Below, piece by piece: positions 46,217 to 54,107 of a DNA stretch of 64,000 nucleotides. This DNA comes from Aquamicrobium defluvii (lineage in GTDB: Bacteria > Pseudomonadota > Alphaproteobacteria > Rhizobiales > Rhizobiaceae). The stretch spans positions 80,251-144,250 of the forward strand of contig NZ_SNZF01000010.1 of assembly GCF_004363725.1 (NCBI RefSeq), read 5' to 3'. Within the stretch, counting starts at the first letter, position 1, and each line of letters begins with the position of its first letter. The notes beneath the pieces are model-generated. The model searched no databases. It had not been told where the DNA came from and worked only from the letters and a program-made list of their open reading frames with translations. The translations under genes were made by a program, and so were the position numbers.

Positions 46217-47143
46217 TCAGGCCGGCGGCAGTTCCGCCGTCAGCCAGGTGCGCGCCGTCACCAGCCTTTGCGTGTGCTCGGCCACCAGCGTCTTGAAGAC
46301 GCGCATGGCGGCGGTCTTCGGGCGGTCGCGGGAGGTGGCGATCACCCATGGCCAGCTCATGCCGGCGATGGGGGCGATGGAGATGTCGCCGCGCAGATAG
46401 GCCTGATGGGTGGCGCTGTAGGGCAGGATGCTGTGCAGCCCGCCGCGCGAGACGAGATCCATGATGATGGTGTTGGTCTCGACGATCACCGGGGGCGTCG
46501 CAGCGGCTGGCCGAGGTTGCAGGATTTCGTCGACCACGCGGCGCAGGCCGTTGGGGTTGGGCGTCAGGACAAGGTCGAGCTTGCCCAGCAGCGATGCCGG
46601 CACCGGCCGCTCGATGGAGAGGCCGGCATTGGGCGGCGACAGAAGCACCAGCGCTTCTGTGCACAAGGCCTGGCGATCAAGCCCGCGCGAGGCGCCATGA
46701 TCGGAATAGAAGGCGAGATCAACGCGCTGGGTGACCAGTTCCTCGCGCACGTTCACCGAGGTGCCCTCGCGAATCTCCAGCGTCACATGTGGATAGAGGC
46801 GGTGGAACTCGGCCACCACATCGGCCATCAGCAGGCCGCGCAGCGAATAGGCGGACGATATGCGCAGCGAGCCGGTCGGGATGGTTTCGGCGGCGATGAT
46901 GTCTTCCTTGATGAGGTCGACGTTCTGCATCAGCGTGCGCACATGGTCGGCCAGCCTCTGTCCGGCCGGCGTCAGGGCGACGCCGCGCGGCCGCCGTTCC
47001 AGCAGGCGCGTCCCGAGTTCGTCTTCGAGAAGCTGGAGCTGGCGGCTGAGCGCCGGCTGGGAAACGTTGGCGTGCTCGGCCGCGTGCGTTATGTTGAGCG
47101 TGTTGACCACATGCATGAAGTATTCGAGTTGACGGATCTTCAT
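46217..47143 (-). CDS. LysR family transcriptional regulator
   Basis: A 308-residue regulator: N-terminal winged HTH (MKIRQLEYFMHVVNTLNITHAAEHANVSQPALSRQLQLLEDELGTRLLERRPRG) and a C-terminal effector domain (GSLRISSAYSLRGLLMADVVAEFHRLYPHVTLEIREG). The start at 47143 places the HTH at the N-terminus; an ATG at 47173 would add ten unconserved residues. It diverges from the branched-chain-type ABC transporter and lies just upstream of the E1-E2 operon, so it may control both. The effector is probably a metabolite of the compound imported by that transporter (inference). Confidence 0.88.
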   Translation of the reverse strand: MKIRQLEYFMHVVNTLNITHAAEHANVSQPALSRQLQLLEDELGTRLLERRPRGVALTPAGQRLADHVRTLMQNVDLIKEDIIAAETIPTGSLRISSAYSLRGLLMADVVAEFHRLYPHVTLEIREGTSVNVREELVTQRVDLAFYSDHGASRGLDRQALCTEALVLLSPPNAGLSIERPVPASLLGKLDLVLTPNPNGLRRVVDEILQPRPAAATPPVIVETNTIIMDLVSRGGLHSILPYSATHQAYLRGDISIAPIAGMSWPWVIATSRDRPKTAAMRVFKTLVAEHTQRLVTARTWLTAELPPA

Positions 47144-47250
47144 CTGTGCGCCGCTTCCGAATGGCCCTTCCACTGTATAGGGCGGTTTCCTGGCACAGCC
47201 GGGCAGGGGAATCCGGAGTTTCCGCAGGCGCCATTCCGAAATGCTTTTCG

Positions 47251-47286
47251 GTTATGTCTTGCATGCGTAATATGTATTTTACATAT
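47251..47286. promoter_or_regulatory. Candidate LysR operator between LysR gene and livK
   Basis: A perfect 17-bp dyad ATATGTA-TTT-TACATAT (47270-47286), which contains a T-N11-A arrangement typical of LysR sites, follows a GTTATGTCT nonamer (47251) and GCATGC. The nonamer is shared with the region upstream of the E1 gene at 46159. Confidence 0.55.
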
Positions 47287-47462
47287 AACGGGCCGGAACT
47301 TAGCGTCAATCTCGTATAGGCTCATCAGCACGGTTCGAGGCGGCAACCGTGCGTTCATCGCGATCGTCGTGAGATGCATCCGACCCCGGGAGGCAGGGTC
47401 GGAGATGGCTTGTTCCGGCCGGCCCAGAGGGCCGCGCCTAGCATTCAACCGGGAGGAAATTT

Positions 47463-48668
47463 ATGAAATCCGTTTCCAGATTCGTTCTTGCCCTGATGGC
47501 GGGCACCATGATGGGCTCTGCTGCCTATGCGCAGGAAGCGCCGATCCGTATCGCGCTGATGACCGACCTTGCCGGCCCGACCGCCGATTATGGCGGGCAG
47601 GGCGGCATGGAGGCCATCAAGATGGCCGTAGAGGATATTGGCGGCTCGATCAACGGCCGTCCTGTCGAGATCGCCTTCATCGATCACCAGAACAAGCCCG
47701 ATATCGCCGTCACCAAGGCTCGCGAAGCCTATGACAACGGCACCGACATGATCATCAACCTGTCGAACTCGGCCGCCGCGCTGGGCGTCATGGAGATCGC
47801 CAAGGCCAAGAACAAGGTGGTCATCGTCACCGGCGCGGGGTCGAGCAAGATCACCGGCGACGCCTGCTCGCCGAACACGGTCCACTTCGCCTTCAACGCC
47901 TATTCGCTGTCCAACGCGCCGGTCGAGGCGCTCACCAGGGCGGGCGACGACGACTGGTTCCTGATCGTGTCCGATTTCGCCTATGGCCTGTCGGTCGAAG
48001 GGGCCGTCACCGGCGCGGTCGATCAGGCCGGCGGCAAGGTCGTGGGAACGGTCAAGCATCCGGCCTTCATGGCGACGGACTTTTCTTCCTACGCGCTCCA
48101 GGCGATCTCGTCCGGCGCCAAGGTGATCGGCCTGTCCAATTCGTCCTCGGACACCACGAACTCGATCCGCGCGCTCAAGGAATTTGGTCTTGGCGACGAC
48201 CAGAAGATGGTCGCCTTCACGCTGTTGATCAACGAAATTCATGGCCTCGGCATCGACCAGGCCTCGGGCCTCGTCTACGCGACCGCCTTCTACTGGGACC
48301 GCACCGAGGCCACCCGCGAGTGGTCCAAGCGCTTCTACGAGCGCGTCGGCAAGATGCCGAACATGGTCAATGCCGGCGACTACTCCGGCACCCTGCATTA
48401 TCTGCGCGCCGTCGAGGCGGCGGGCACTTCGGACGCCGACAAGGTGCTGGAAAAGATGCACGAAATGCCGGTCAACGACATGTTCGCGGAAAACGGCCGC
48501 GTGCGCGAGGACGGCATGATGGTGCATGACATGTATCTGGTGCAGGTCAAGACGCCCGAAGAGTCCAAATATCCCTGGGACTATCTCAACGTGCTTGAGA
48601 CGATCCCGGCGGAAAAGGCCTTCGTGCCGCTCGAACAGAGCGAGTGTCCCCTGGTCGCGAAGGACTGA
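47463..48668 (+). CDS. Branched-chain amino acid-type ABC transporter substrate-binding protein
   Basis: A 401-residue periplasmic protein with a signal peptide (KSVSRFVLALMAGTMMGSAAYAQ, cleavage after AYA) and a mature part of the LivK/Peripla_BP_6 type (PIRIALMTDLAGPTADYGGQGGMEAIKMAVEDIGGSINGRPVEI...). Family members of this kind bind amino acids, amides, urea or aromatic acids; the ligand is unknown here. The ATG at 47463 has GGGAGGAAA. It leads a transporter operon whose ATPases and permeases follow, and shares a divergent promoter with a LysR gene. Confidence 0.9.
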   Translation: MKSVSRFVLALMAGTMMGSAAYAQEAPIRIALMTDLAGPTADYGGQGGMEAIKMAVEDIGGSINGRPVEIAFIDHQNKPDIAVTKAREAYDNGTDMIINLSNSAAALGVMEIAKAKNKVVIVTGAGSSKITGDACSPNTVHFAFNAYSLSNAPVEALTRAGDDDWFLIVSDFAYGLSVEGAVTGAVDQAGGKVVGTVKHPAFMATDFSSYALQAISSGAKVIGLSNSSSDTTNSIRALKEFGLGDDQKMVAFTLLINEIHGLGIDQASGLVYATAFYWDRTEATREWSKRFYERVGKMPNMVNAGDYSGTLHYLRAVEAAGTSDADKVLEKMHEMPVNDMFAENGRVREDGMMVHDMYLVQVKTPEESKYPWDYLNVLETIPAEKAFVPLEQSECPLVAKD

Positions 48669-48676
48669 TAGCCGAC

Positions 48677-49456
48677 ATGACCCACGTCCTTGAAACTGCC
48701 GGGCTCTGCAAGGAGTTCGGCGGGTTCCGGGCGGTGTCGGATGTCTCGCTGAAGGTCCGGGAGGGCGATATTCACGCCCTCATCGGACCGAACGGCGCGG
48801 GCAAGACCACCGTCTTCAACCTGCTGACCAAGTTCCTGCAACCGACCTCTGGAACGATCGTCCTGGAGGGCCGCGACATCACTGGCGAGAAGCCGGCGGC
48901 GCTGGCGCGGCAGGGCATGGTCCGCTCGTTCCAGATTTCGGCGACCTTTCCGGACCTGACGGTTCTGGAAAACGTCCGGGTCGCGCTGCAGCGCCGCTCG
49001 GCTCCCACCTACGCCTTCTGGCTGCCGGGCCGGGTGCTCGACCGGCTCAACGCGCGGGCGATGGAATTGCTCGAACTGGTTGACATGCAGGATTTCGCGC
49101 AGACGCGGGCCGCCGATCTGTCCTATGGGCGCAAGCGTTCCGTCGAGATCGCGACGACTTTGGCGATGGAGCCGCGGGTCATGCTGCTCGACGAGCCGAC
49201 CCAGGGCATGGGGCATGAAGACGTGGAGCGGGTGACCCGGCTGATCAAGCGGGTTTCGGCCGGCCGCACCATCCTGATGGTCGAGCACAACATGAAGGTG
49301 GTCTCCGGCATCTGCGATCGCATCTCGGTGCTCCAGCGGGGCTCCATCCTGGCTGAAGGCAGCTATGCCGAGGTCTCGGCCGATCCGCGCGTGCTCGAAG
49401 CGTATATGGGCTCCGACGACGCTGACGGCGACATCGGCGCGGGAGGCGAACCATGA
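48677..49456 (+). CDS. ABC transporter ATP-binding protein, LivG type
   Basis: A 259-residue cytoplasmic ATPase of the branched-chain importer. It has Walker A GPNGAGKTTVFNLL, signature LSYGRKRSVEIATTLAMEP and Walker B VMLLDEPTQGMGHED, plus the LivG-type switch VEHNMKVV. The ATG at 48677 is 6 nt after the binding-protein stop; an earlier ATG at 48644 overlaps that gene. It is expected to dimerise with the LivF-type ATPase encoded next (4-nt overlap). Confidence 0.92.
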   Translation: MTHVLETAGLCKEFGGFRAVSDVSLKVREGDIHALIGPNGAGKTTVFNLLTKFLQPTSGTIVLEGRDITGEKPAALARQGMVRSFQISATFPDLTVLENVRVALQRRSAPTYAFWLPGRVLDRLNARAMELLELVDMQDFAQTRAADLSYGRKRSVEIATTLAMEPRVMLLDEPTQGMGHEDVERVTRLIKRVSAGRTILMVEHNMKVVSGICDRISVLQRGSILAEGSYAEVSADPRVLEAYMGSDDADGDIGAGGEP

Positions 49457-50166
49457 GCGAAACTGTCCTGTCGCTGAAGAACGTCAATGGCTGGTACGGC
49501 GAGTCGCATGTGCTGCACGGTGTCGATCTCGATGTCTCGCGCGGCGAGGTCGTCAGCCTGATCGGCCGTAACGGAGCCGGCCGCACCACCATCCTGCGCG
49601 CCATCATGGGGCTGCTTGAGCGCCGGGAAGGACGCATCGAGCTCAAGGGACGCGATGTCAGCTCGGCCGCGCCGCATCGGCTGGCGCGGGCGGGCCTCGG
49701 CTACTGTCCTGAAGAACGCGGCATCTTCTCGACCCTGACCTGCGAGGAAAACCTGCTGCTCCCCCCGGTCACCCGGGCCGGCAGCGGCATGATTGTTCCC
49801 CTGTCGGAAATCTACGAGATGTTTCCGAACCTCGCCGAGCGGGCGCGCAGTCCCGGCACGCGGCTGTCGGGCGGCGAACAGCAGATGCTGGCGATCGCCC
49901 GCATCCTGCGCACCGGCGCCGACATCCTGCTGCTCGATGAGATCTCCGAGGGTCTCGCGCCGGTGATCGTGCAGACATTGGCGCGCGTCATCCGCGAACT
50001 GAAGTCGCGCGGCTTCACCATCGTGATGGTCGAGCAGAATTTTCGCTTCGCCGCGCCGCTGGCGGACCGCTTCTTCATCATCGAGCACGGCCGCGTCATC
50101 GATGTCGTGCAGCAGTCGGATCTCGCCCAGCGTATGGACGAGATCCGCAGGTTTCTGGGGGTGTAA
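49453..50166 (+). CDS. ABC transporter ATP-binding protein, LivF type, with Arg in Walker A
   Basis: A 237-residue ATPase of the LivF kind with signature LSGGEQQMLAIARILRTG, Walker B ILLLDEISEGLAP and the switch VEQNFRF. The Walker A reads GRNGAGRTT: the normally invariant lysine is replaced by Arg44 (codon CGC at 49582). Such a change usually weakens nucleotide binding, so this half-site may be degenerate while the LivG-type partner has an intact motif. It overlaps the LivG gene by 4 nt, and the permease gene follows 3 nt on. Confidence 0.9.
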   Translation: MSETVLSLKNVNGWYGESHVLHGVDLDVSRGEVVSLIGRNGAGRTTILRAIMGLLERREGRIELKGRDVSSAAPHRLARAGLGYCPEERGIFSTLTCEENLLLPPVTRAGSGMIVPLSEIYEMFPNLAERARSPGTRLSGGEQQMLAIARILRTGADILLLDEISEGLAPVIVQTLARVIRELKSRGFTIVMVEQNFRFAAPLADRFFIIEHGRVIDVVQQSDLAQRMDEIRRFLGV

Positions 50167-50169
50167 GCC

Positions 50170-51054
50170 ATGACCGAGATTTTTGGCGTTCCCGCCCAGG
50201 TCCTCTACGGCCAGCTTCTGCTCGGTCTCGTCAACGGCAGTTTCTATGCGCTTCTGTCGCTGGGCCTGTCGGTCATCTTCGGCCTGCTCAACATCGTCAA
50301 CTTCGCTCATGGCACCATGTACATGGTCGGCGCCTTTCTCGCCTATGTGCTGCTCAGTCCGCTCGGCCTGAACTACTGGTGGGCGCTGGCCCTGGTTCCG
50401 GTGCTTGCCGCCGGCATCGGCATCTTCATAGAGCGCACCGTTCTCAAGCGCATCTACGGCCTCGACAATATTTACGGCCTGCTGGTGACCTTCGCGCTCA
50501 CCATGATCATCGAAGGCGTCGTGCGCGTCTATTTCGGCGTTTCGGGGCTGCGCTATCCTGTCCCGCAGGCGCTCACCGGCATGCTCGATCTCGGCTTCAT
50601 GCGGTTGCCCATCTACCGCGTCTGGGTCATCGTGGCCGCGCTGGGCCTGTGCCTGCTCACCTGGGCGATCATCGAGCGCACCAGGCTCGGCGCGACGCTG
50701 CGGGCCGGCACCGAAAATCCCAAGCTTGTGCAGGCTTTTGGCGTCAACGTGCCGATGCTGGTCACGCTCGTGTTCGGCTGGGGCGTCGGCCTCGCCGCGT
50801 TCGCCGGCGTTCTTGCAGCCCCCCTGATGCAACTGACGCCGCAGATCGGCCACTCGATCATCATCACCGTCTTCGGCGTGGTGGTCATCGGCGGCATGGG
50901 CTCCATCCTCGGTTCGATCCTGACGGGCCTGGCGCTCGGCCTCCTCGAGGGCGTGGCCAAAGTCTACTATCCCGAGGCGTCCTCGACCGTGATTTTCGTC
51001 GTGATGATCCTGGTCCTGCTGGTGCGCCCGCACGGCCTGTTCGGCAAGCAATAG
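50170..51054 (+). CDS. Branched-chain amino acid-type ABC permease, LivH type
   Basis: A 294-residue inner-membrane permease with about eight helices. The N-terminal LLLGLVNGSFYALLSLGLSVIFGLLNIVNFAHGTMYMVGAF and the LGATLRAGTENPKLVQAFGVNV loop (EAA-like ATPase contact) are typical of LivH; GGMGSILGSILTGLALGLLE is conserved near the C-terminus. It starts 3 nt after the LivF-type gene and precedes the LivM gene by 9 bp, so it is within one operon. Confidence 0.9.
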   Translation: MTEIFGVPAQVLYGQLLLGLVNGSFYALLSLGLSVIFGLLNIVNFAHGTMYMVGAFLAYVLLSPLGLNYWWALALVPVLAAGIGIFIERTVLKRIYGLDNIYGLLVTFALTMIIEGVVRVYFGVSGLRYPVPQALTGMLDLGFMRLPIYRVWVIVAALGLCLLTWAIIERTRLGATLRAGTENPKLVQAFGVNVPMLVTLVFGWGVGLAAFAGVLAAPLMQLTPQIGHSIIITVFGVVVIGGMGSILGSILTGLALGLLEGVAKVYYPEASSTVIFVVMILVLLVRPHGLFGKQ

Positions 51055-51063
51055 GAGGTTGTC

Positions 51064-52008
51064 ATGAATTCGCGTACGCTCCTGACACTTGCCGGCATCG
51101 CCGCGCTGGCGCTGGCCCCGGCCTTCGTCTACCCCATGCTGATGGTGAAGCTGCTGTGCTTCGCCATCTTCGCCTCGGCCTTCAACCTGATGCTCGGCTA
51201 TACGGGGCTGCTGTCATTCGGCCATGCCATGTTCTTTGGAACGGCCGGCTATATTCTGGGCCTTGGCATGAAGCATCTCGGCTGGTCGCCGGAGATCGGG
51301 CTGATCGCCGGCATGGCGGGCGCGGGCTTGCTGGGCTTCATCGCCGGGGCCATCGCCATCCGCCGCGAAGGCATCTATTTCGCCATGATCACGCTGGCCA
51401 TCTCGCAGCTGATCTACTTCCTTGCGATGCAGACGGACTGGACCGGACGCGACGACGGGCTGCACGGCATTCCGCGCGGGCGCCTGTTCGGCCTGATCGA
51501 TCTGGAAAACGACCTTGCTCTCTACGGGCTGGTCGCCGTGTGCTTCGTGCTGGCGCTGGCCGCGATCCACCGCATCGTCACCTCGCCCTTCGGGCAGGTG
51601 CTGACCGCGATCCGCGAGAACGAGCCGCGTGCCCTTTCGCTTGGCTACGACGTGGCGCGCTACAAGGTGCTGGCGTTCACGCTGTCGGCGGCGCTTTCGG
51701 GGCTCGCCGGCGGGTTGAAGGCGCTGGCGCTCAGCTATGAGTCCCTGAACGACCTGCACTGGTCGCTGAGCGGCGAGGTGGTGATGATGTGCATCCTCGG
51801 GGGGCTGGGAACGCTGTCAGGCCCCGTCGCCGGCGCGTTCTTCGTCATCCTTTTGCAGAACTTCCTGGCCGACAAGGTGGGCGAGTGGCTCTCCGTCATC
51901 ATCGGACTGGTGTTCCTGTTTTGCATTCTGGCCATGCGCAAGGGCTTTGTGGGGGAACTGTCCCAGCGGCTGGCGGGGCTGCGCGGGAAGGCGAGGGCTG
52001 CGTCATGA
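51064..52008 (+). CDS. Branched-chain amino acid-type ABC permease, LivM type
   Basis: A 314-residue membrane permease, about eight to ten helices, with the LivM motifs FNLMLGYTGLLSFGHAMFFGTAGYI, FAMITLAISQLIYFLAMQTDWTGRDDGLHGIP and PFGQVLTAIRENEPRALSLGYDVARYKVLAFTLSAALSGLAG. It completes the importer with the LivH-type protein. An AGGAGG site is just before its ATG. Its stop overlaps the SDR start (ATGA), so an enzyme acting on the imported compound is translated from the same message. Confidence 0.9.
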   Translation: MNSRTLLTLAGIAALALAPAFVYPMLMVKLLCFAIFASAFNLMLGYTGLLSFGHAMFFGTAGYILGLGMKHLGWSPEIGLIAGMAGAGLLGFIAGAIAIRREGIYFAMITLAISQLIYFLAMQTDWTGRDDGLHGIPRGRLFGLIDLENDLALYGLVAVCFVLALAAIHRIVTSPFGQVLTAIRENEPRALSLGYDVARYKVLAFTLSAALSGLAGGLKALALSYESLNDLHWSLSGEVVMMCILGGLGTLSGPVAGAFFVILLQNFLADKVGEWLSVIIGLVFLFCILAMRKGFVGELSQRLAGLRGKARAAS

Positions 52009-52742
52009 AGGGGCGCTCGGCAATCGTCACCGGCGCGGGCAGGGGCCTCGGCGAGGTCATCGCCCTGCGTCTGCTCGAACGCGGCGCCCGCGTCGCCATA
52101 TGGGACCGTGACGCCGCTGCGGCCCGCGATACGGCGGACCGGCTGTCGGATATCGGCCCCACGCATGCCTGCGGCGTCGATGTGACAAGCGAAGAGGACG
52201 TCGCCACGGCGCTCGCCTCGACCCGCCAGTCGCTGGGCGAAGTGTCGATCCTGGTTTGCAACGCCGGCATCCCGGGGCCGAACAAGCCGGTCTGGGACGT
52301 CACCCCGGCCGAATGGGAGAGGGTGATGGCGGTGAACGTGACCGGCGCGCTGCTGTGCTGTCAGGCCGTGATCCCGGAAATGAAGGCGCGCGGCTACGGC
52401 CGTATCGTCAACATCGCCTCCGTGGCCGGGAAGGAGCCGGGACCGCAGATCGCCGCCTATGCGGCAAGCAAGGCGGCGCTGATATCGCTCACTAAGACGA
52501 TCGGACGCGAGTTGGCGACCTCAGGCGTGACCGCAAACTGCATTGCGCCGGGGGCCATCCGCACGCGGATTTTCGACGACTGGCCCGAACCCTATGTGCA
52601 GGAATTGCTGAACAAAATCCCGATGAACCGCTTCGGCACACCCGAGGAACTGGCCGATCTTGTCGCCTTCGTTGCTTCAAGGCAGGCTTCTTTCTCGACA
52701 GGCGCGGTGTTCGACATGTCTGGCGGCCGATCAGACTACTGA
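52005..52742 (+). CDS. SDR family oxidoreductase
   Basis: A 245-residue classical SDR: TGAGRGLGEVIALRLLERG cofactor motif, NAGIPGPN, and catalytic Ser-Tyr-Lys in NIASVAGKEPGPQIAAYAASKAAL. TGAVFDMSGGRSDY ends the protein in the usual manner. It is the last gene of the livKGFHM operon, 4-nt overlapped with LivM. With the second SDR at 41.9 kb and the E1-E2 enzymes, it might oxidise a hydroxy compound brought in by the transporter (inference). Confidence 0.85.
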   Translation: MKGRSAIVTGAGRGLGEVIALRLLERGARVAIWDRDAAAARDTADRLSDIGPTHACGVDVTSEEDVATALASTRQSLGEVSILVCNAGIPGPNKPVWDVTPAEWERVMAVNVTGALLCCQAVIPEMKARGYGRIVNIASVAGKEPGPQIAAYAASKAALISLTKTIGRELATSGVTANCIAPGAIRTRIFDDWPEPYVQELLNKIPMNRFGTPEELADLVAFVASRQASFSTGAVFDMSGGRSDY

Positions 52743-53336
52743 CCTTTCCGGCCATCGCCATGCAAGGCGCAACGGGCCGGTGCGGAAGGGGGTGAACGTG
52801 CCGCCTTCCCATCGCAACGCGGCCCTTGCTCCGGCCCGCACCCGGCGCGGGGTTCCTGTCCCGTACAGCCATCACGGTCAATGCGGCGACGAGTGCGGTG
52901 ATCTCCAGCCGACGTGGCTGGTTGCGACGAGATCACGCCCCGGCACGCGCATGATCCGCCGCGCCTTTTCGAAACCCGCCTCGACGAGCAGCTCGTCGCG
53001 CCTTGCGGAGGGCATGCGATGCCAGATAGCCGGCGGCGAGATCGAGCGCCGGCTCATAGCCGGCAACCAGACGCAGGATGCGCTGGTCATAGTCTGTCGC
53101 CACCTGATCGGGGAAGACGGTCATGAGCGGGCCAATGCGGGAAGGCCGGGCAACAGGCCCGTTTCGAGCGTTGAAAAGCCGAGATCGCCCCCAACGCCCG
53201 GCAACGCCACCAGCAGAAAAGACTGCGCGGCGGCATTGGCTGCGAGCGCCGAGCAAGGGCCGCGCGGCGAAGCGGAAAGTGGTGTCCGGTTGCACGATAT
53301 CTCGGTCGTCGGGCGGGGCGGCCACCCCGATTTTCG
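52743..53336. other. Spacer with possible gene debris
   Basis: About 590 bp with no supportable intact gene. On the minus strand two frames give protein-like pieces (MTVFPDQVATDYDQRILRLV and AGYEPALDLAAGYLASHALR in one, RDELLVEAGFEKARRIMRVP in another), which suggests a frameshifted relic, but the family was not recognised. Confidence 0.35.
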
Positions 53337-54107
53337 TCACAAGAGGCCGAGTCGGCCTTGGGCCCTCACCAGATGCTCATGCATGGCTGTCCTTGCCTTG
53401 TCCGGATCTCCTTGCCGGATCGCCTCGAAGATTTCCACATGTTCATCCAGAGCCAGGTCGGTCAGGCCTTCATGGCGGGACGAGTTCTCGCGGGCCAGCC
53501 TGACGGCCTCGGTGAGAACGGAAGCAAGGAATTCCTCGAAACGCAGCAACGCCACGTTCTTGGATGATTTTGCGATCATGTGATGGAAGCGCACGTCCGC
53601 CTGAACGCCGGACTGGAGGTCGTGGCCCGATGACGACAGCACTTTGAGCAGTTTCTCAAGCGCTGTCAGGTCGCCTTTTGTGCGACGCTGCGCGGCCAGG
53701 CTTGCCGCCTGGCTCTCCACCCCGATGCGCAACTCGTATAGTTCCCGGGTCGACGTCTTGCTCTTGGCATCCTGCAGACCAAGACGGAATGAGCGAACCA
53801 CTTCCGATGGGTGTGTGACGTAGATGCCGGAGCCCTGCCGGCTGACGACGAGGCCGTCCGCCTGCAGACGCCATATCGCTTCGCGAATGACAGTTCGACT
53901 GACGTTGAAGCTTTCCGTCAGTTCTTTTTCCGATGGTAATCGTGCTCCCGGCTGAACGCGGCCGGACTCGACGTCGCTGCGGAGCGACTCGATAACCTGA
54001 TCCGACAGGCGTTCCGGCCTGACAATCGGCTGTGCGTGAATCTTGACGGCATTCGTACGCCGGCTCAATTGCATTGGTTGAGGACTTTGCCTGGGTTCAT
54101 CATCCAT
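53337..54107 (-). CDS. GntR family (FadR subfamily) regulator
   Basis: A 256-residue regulator with winged helix LSDQVIESLRSDVESGRVQPGARLPSEKELTESFNVSRTVIREAIWRLQADGLVVSRQGSGIYV at about residues 34-97, then an FCD ligand domain (ELRIGVESQAASLAAQRRT, DVRFHHMIAKSSKN, DEHVEIFEAIRQGD with metal-type residues). Its start region overlaps the end of the upstream FAD oxidase gene by 43 nt (or 10 nt if the ATG at 54074 is used), implying coupled translation. It is the probable regulator of the divergent aminocyclitol-type operon. Confidence 0.88.
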   Translation of the reverse strand: MDDEPRQSPQPMQLSRRTNAVKIHAQPIVRPERLSDQVIESLRSDVESGRVQPGARLPSEKELTESFNVSRTVIREAIWRLQADGLVVSRQGSGIYVTHPSEVVRSFRLGLQDAKSKTSTRELYELRIGVESQAASLAAQRRTKGDLTALEKLLKVLSSSGHDLQSGVQADVRFHHMIAKSSKNVALLRFEEFLASVLTEAVRLARENSSRHEGLTDLALDEHVEIFEAIRQGDPDKARTAMHEHLVRAQGRLGLL

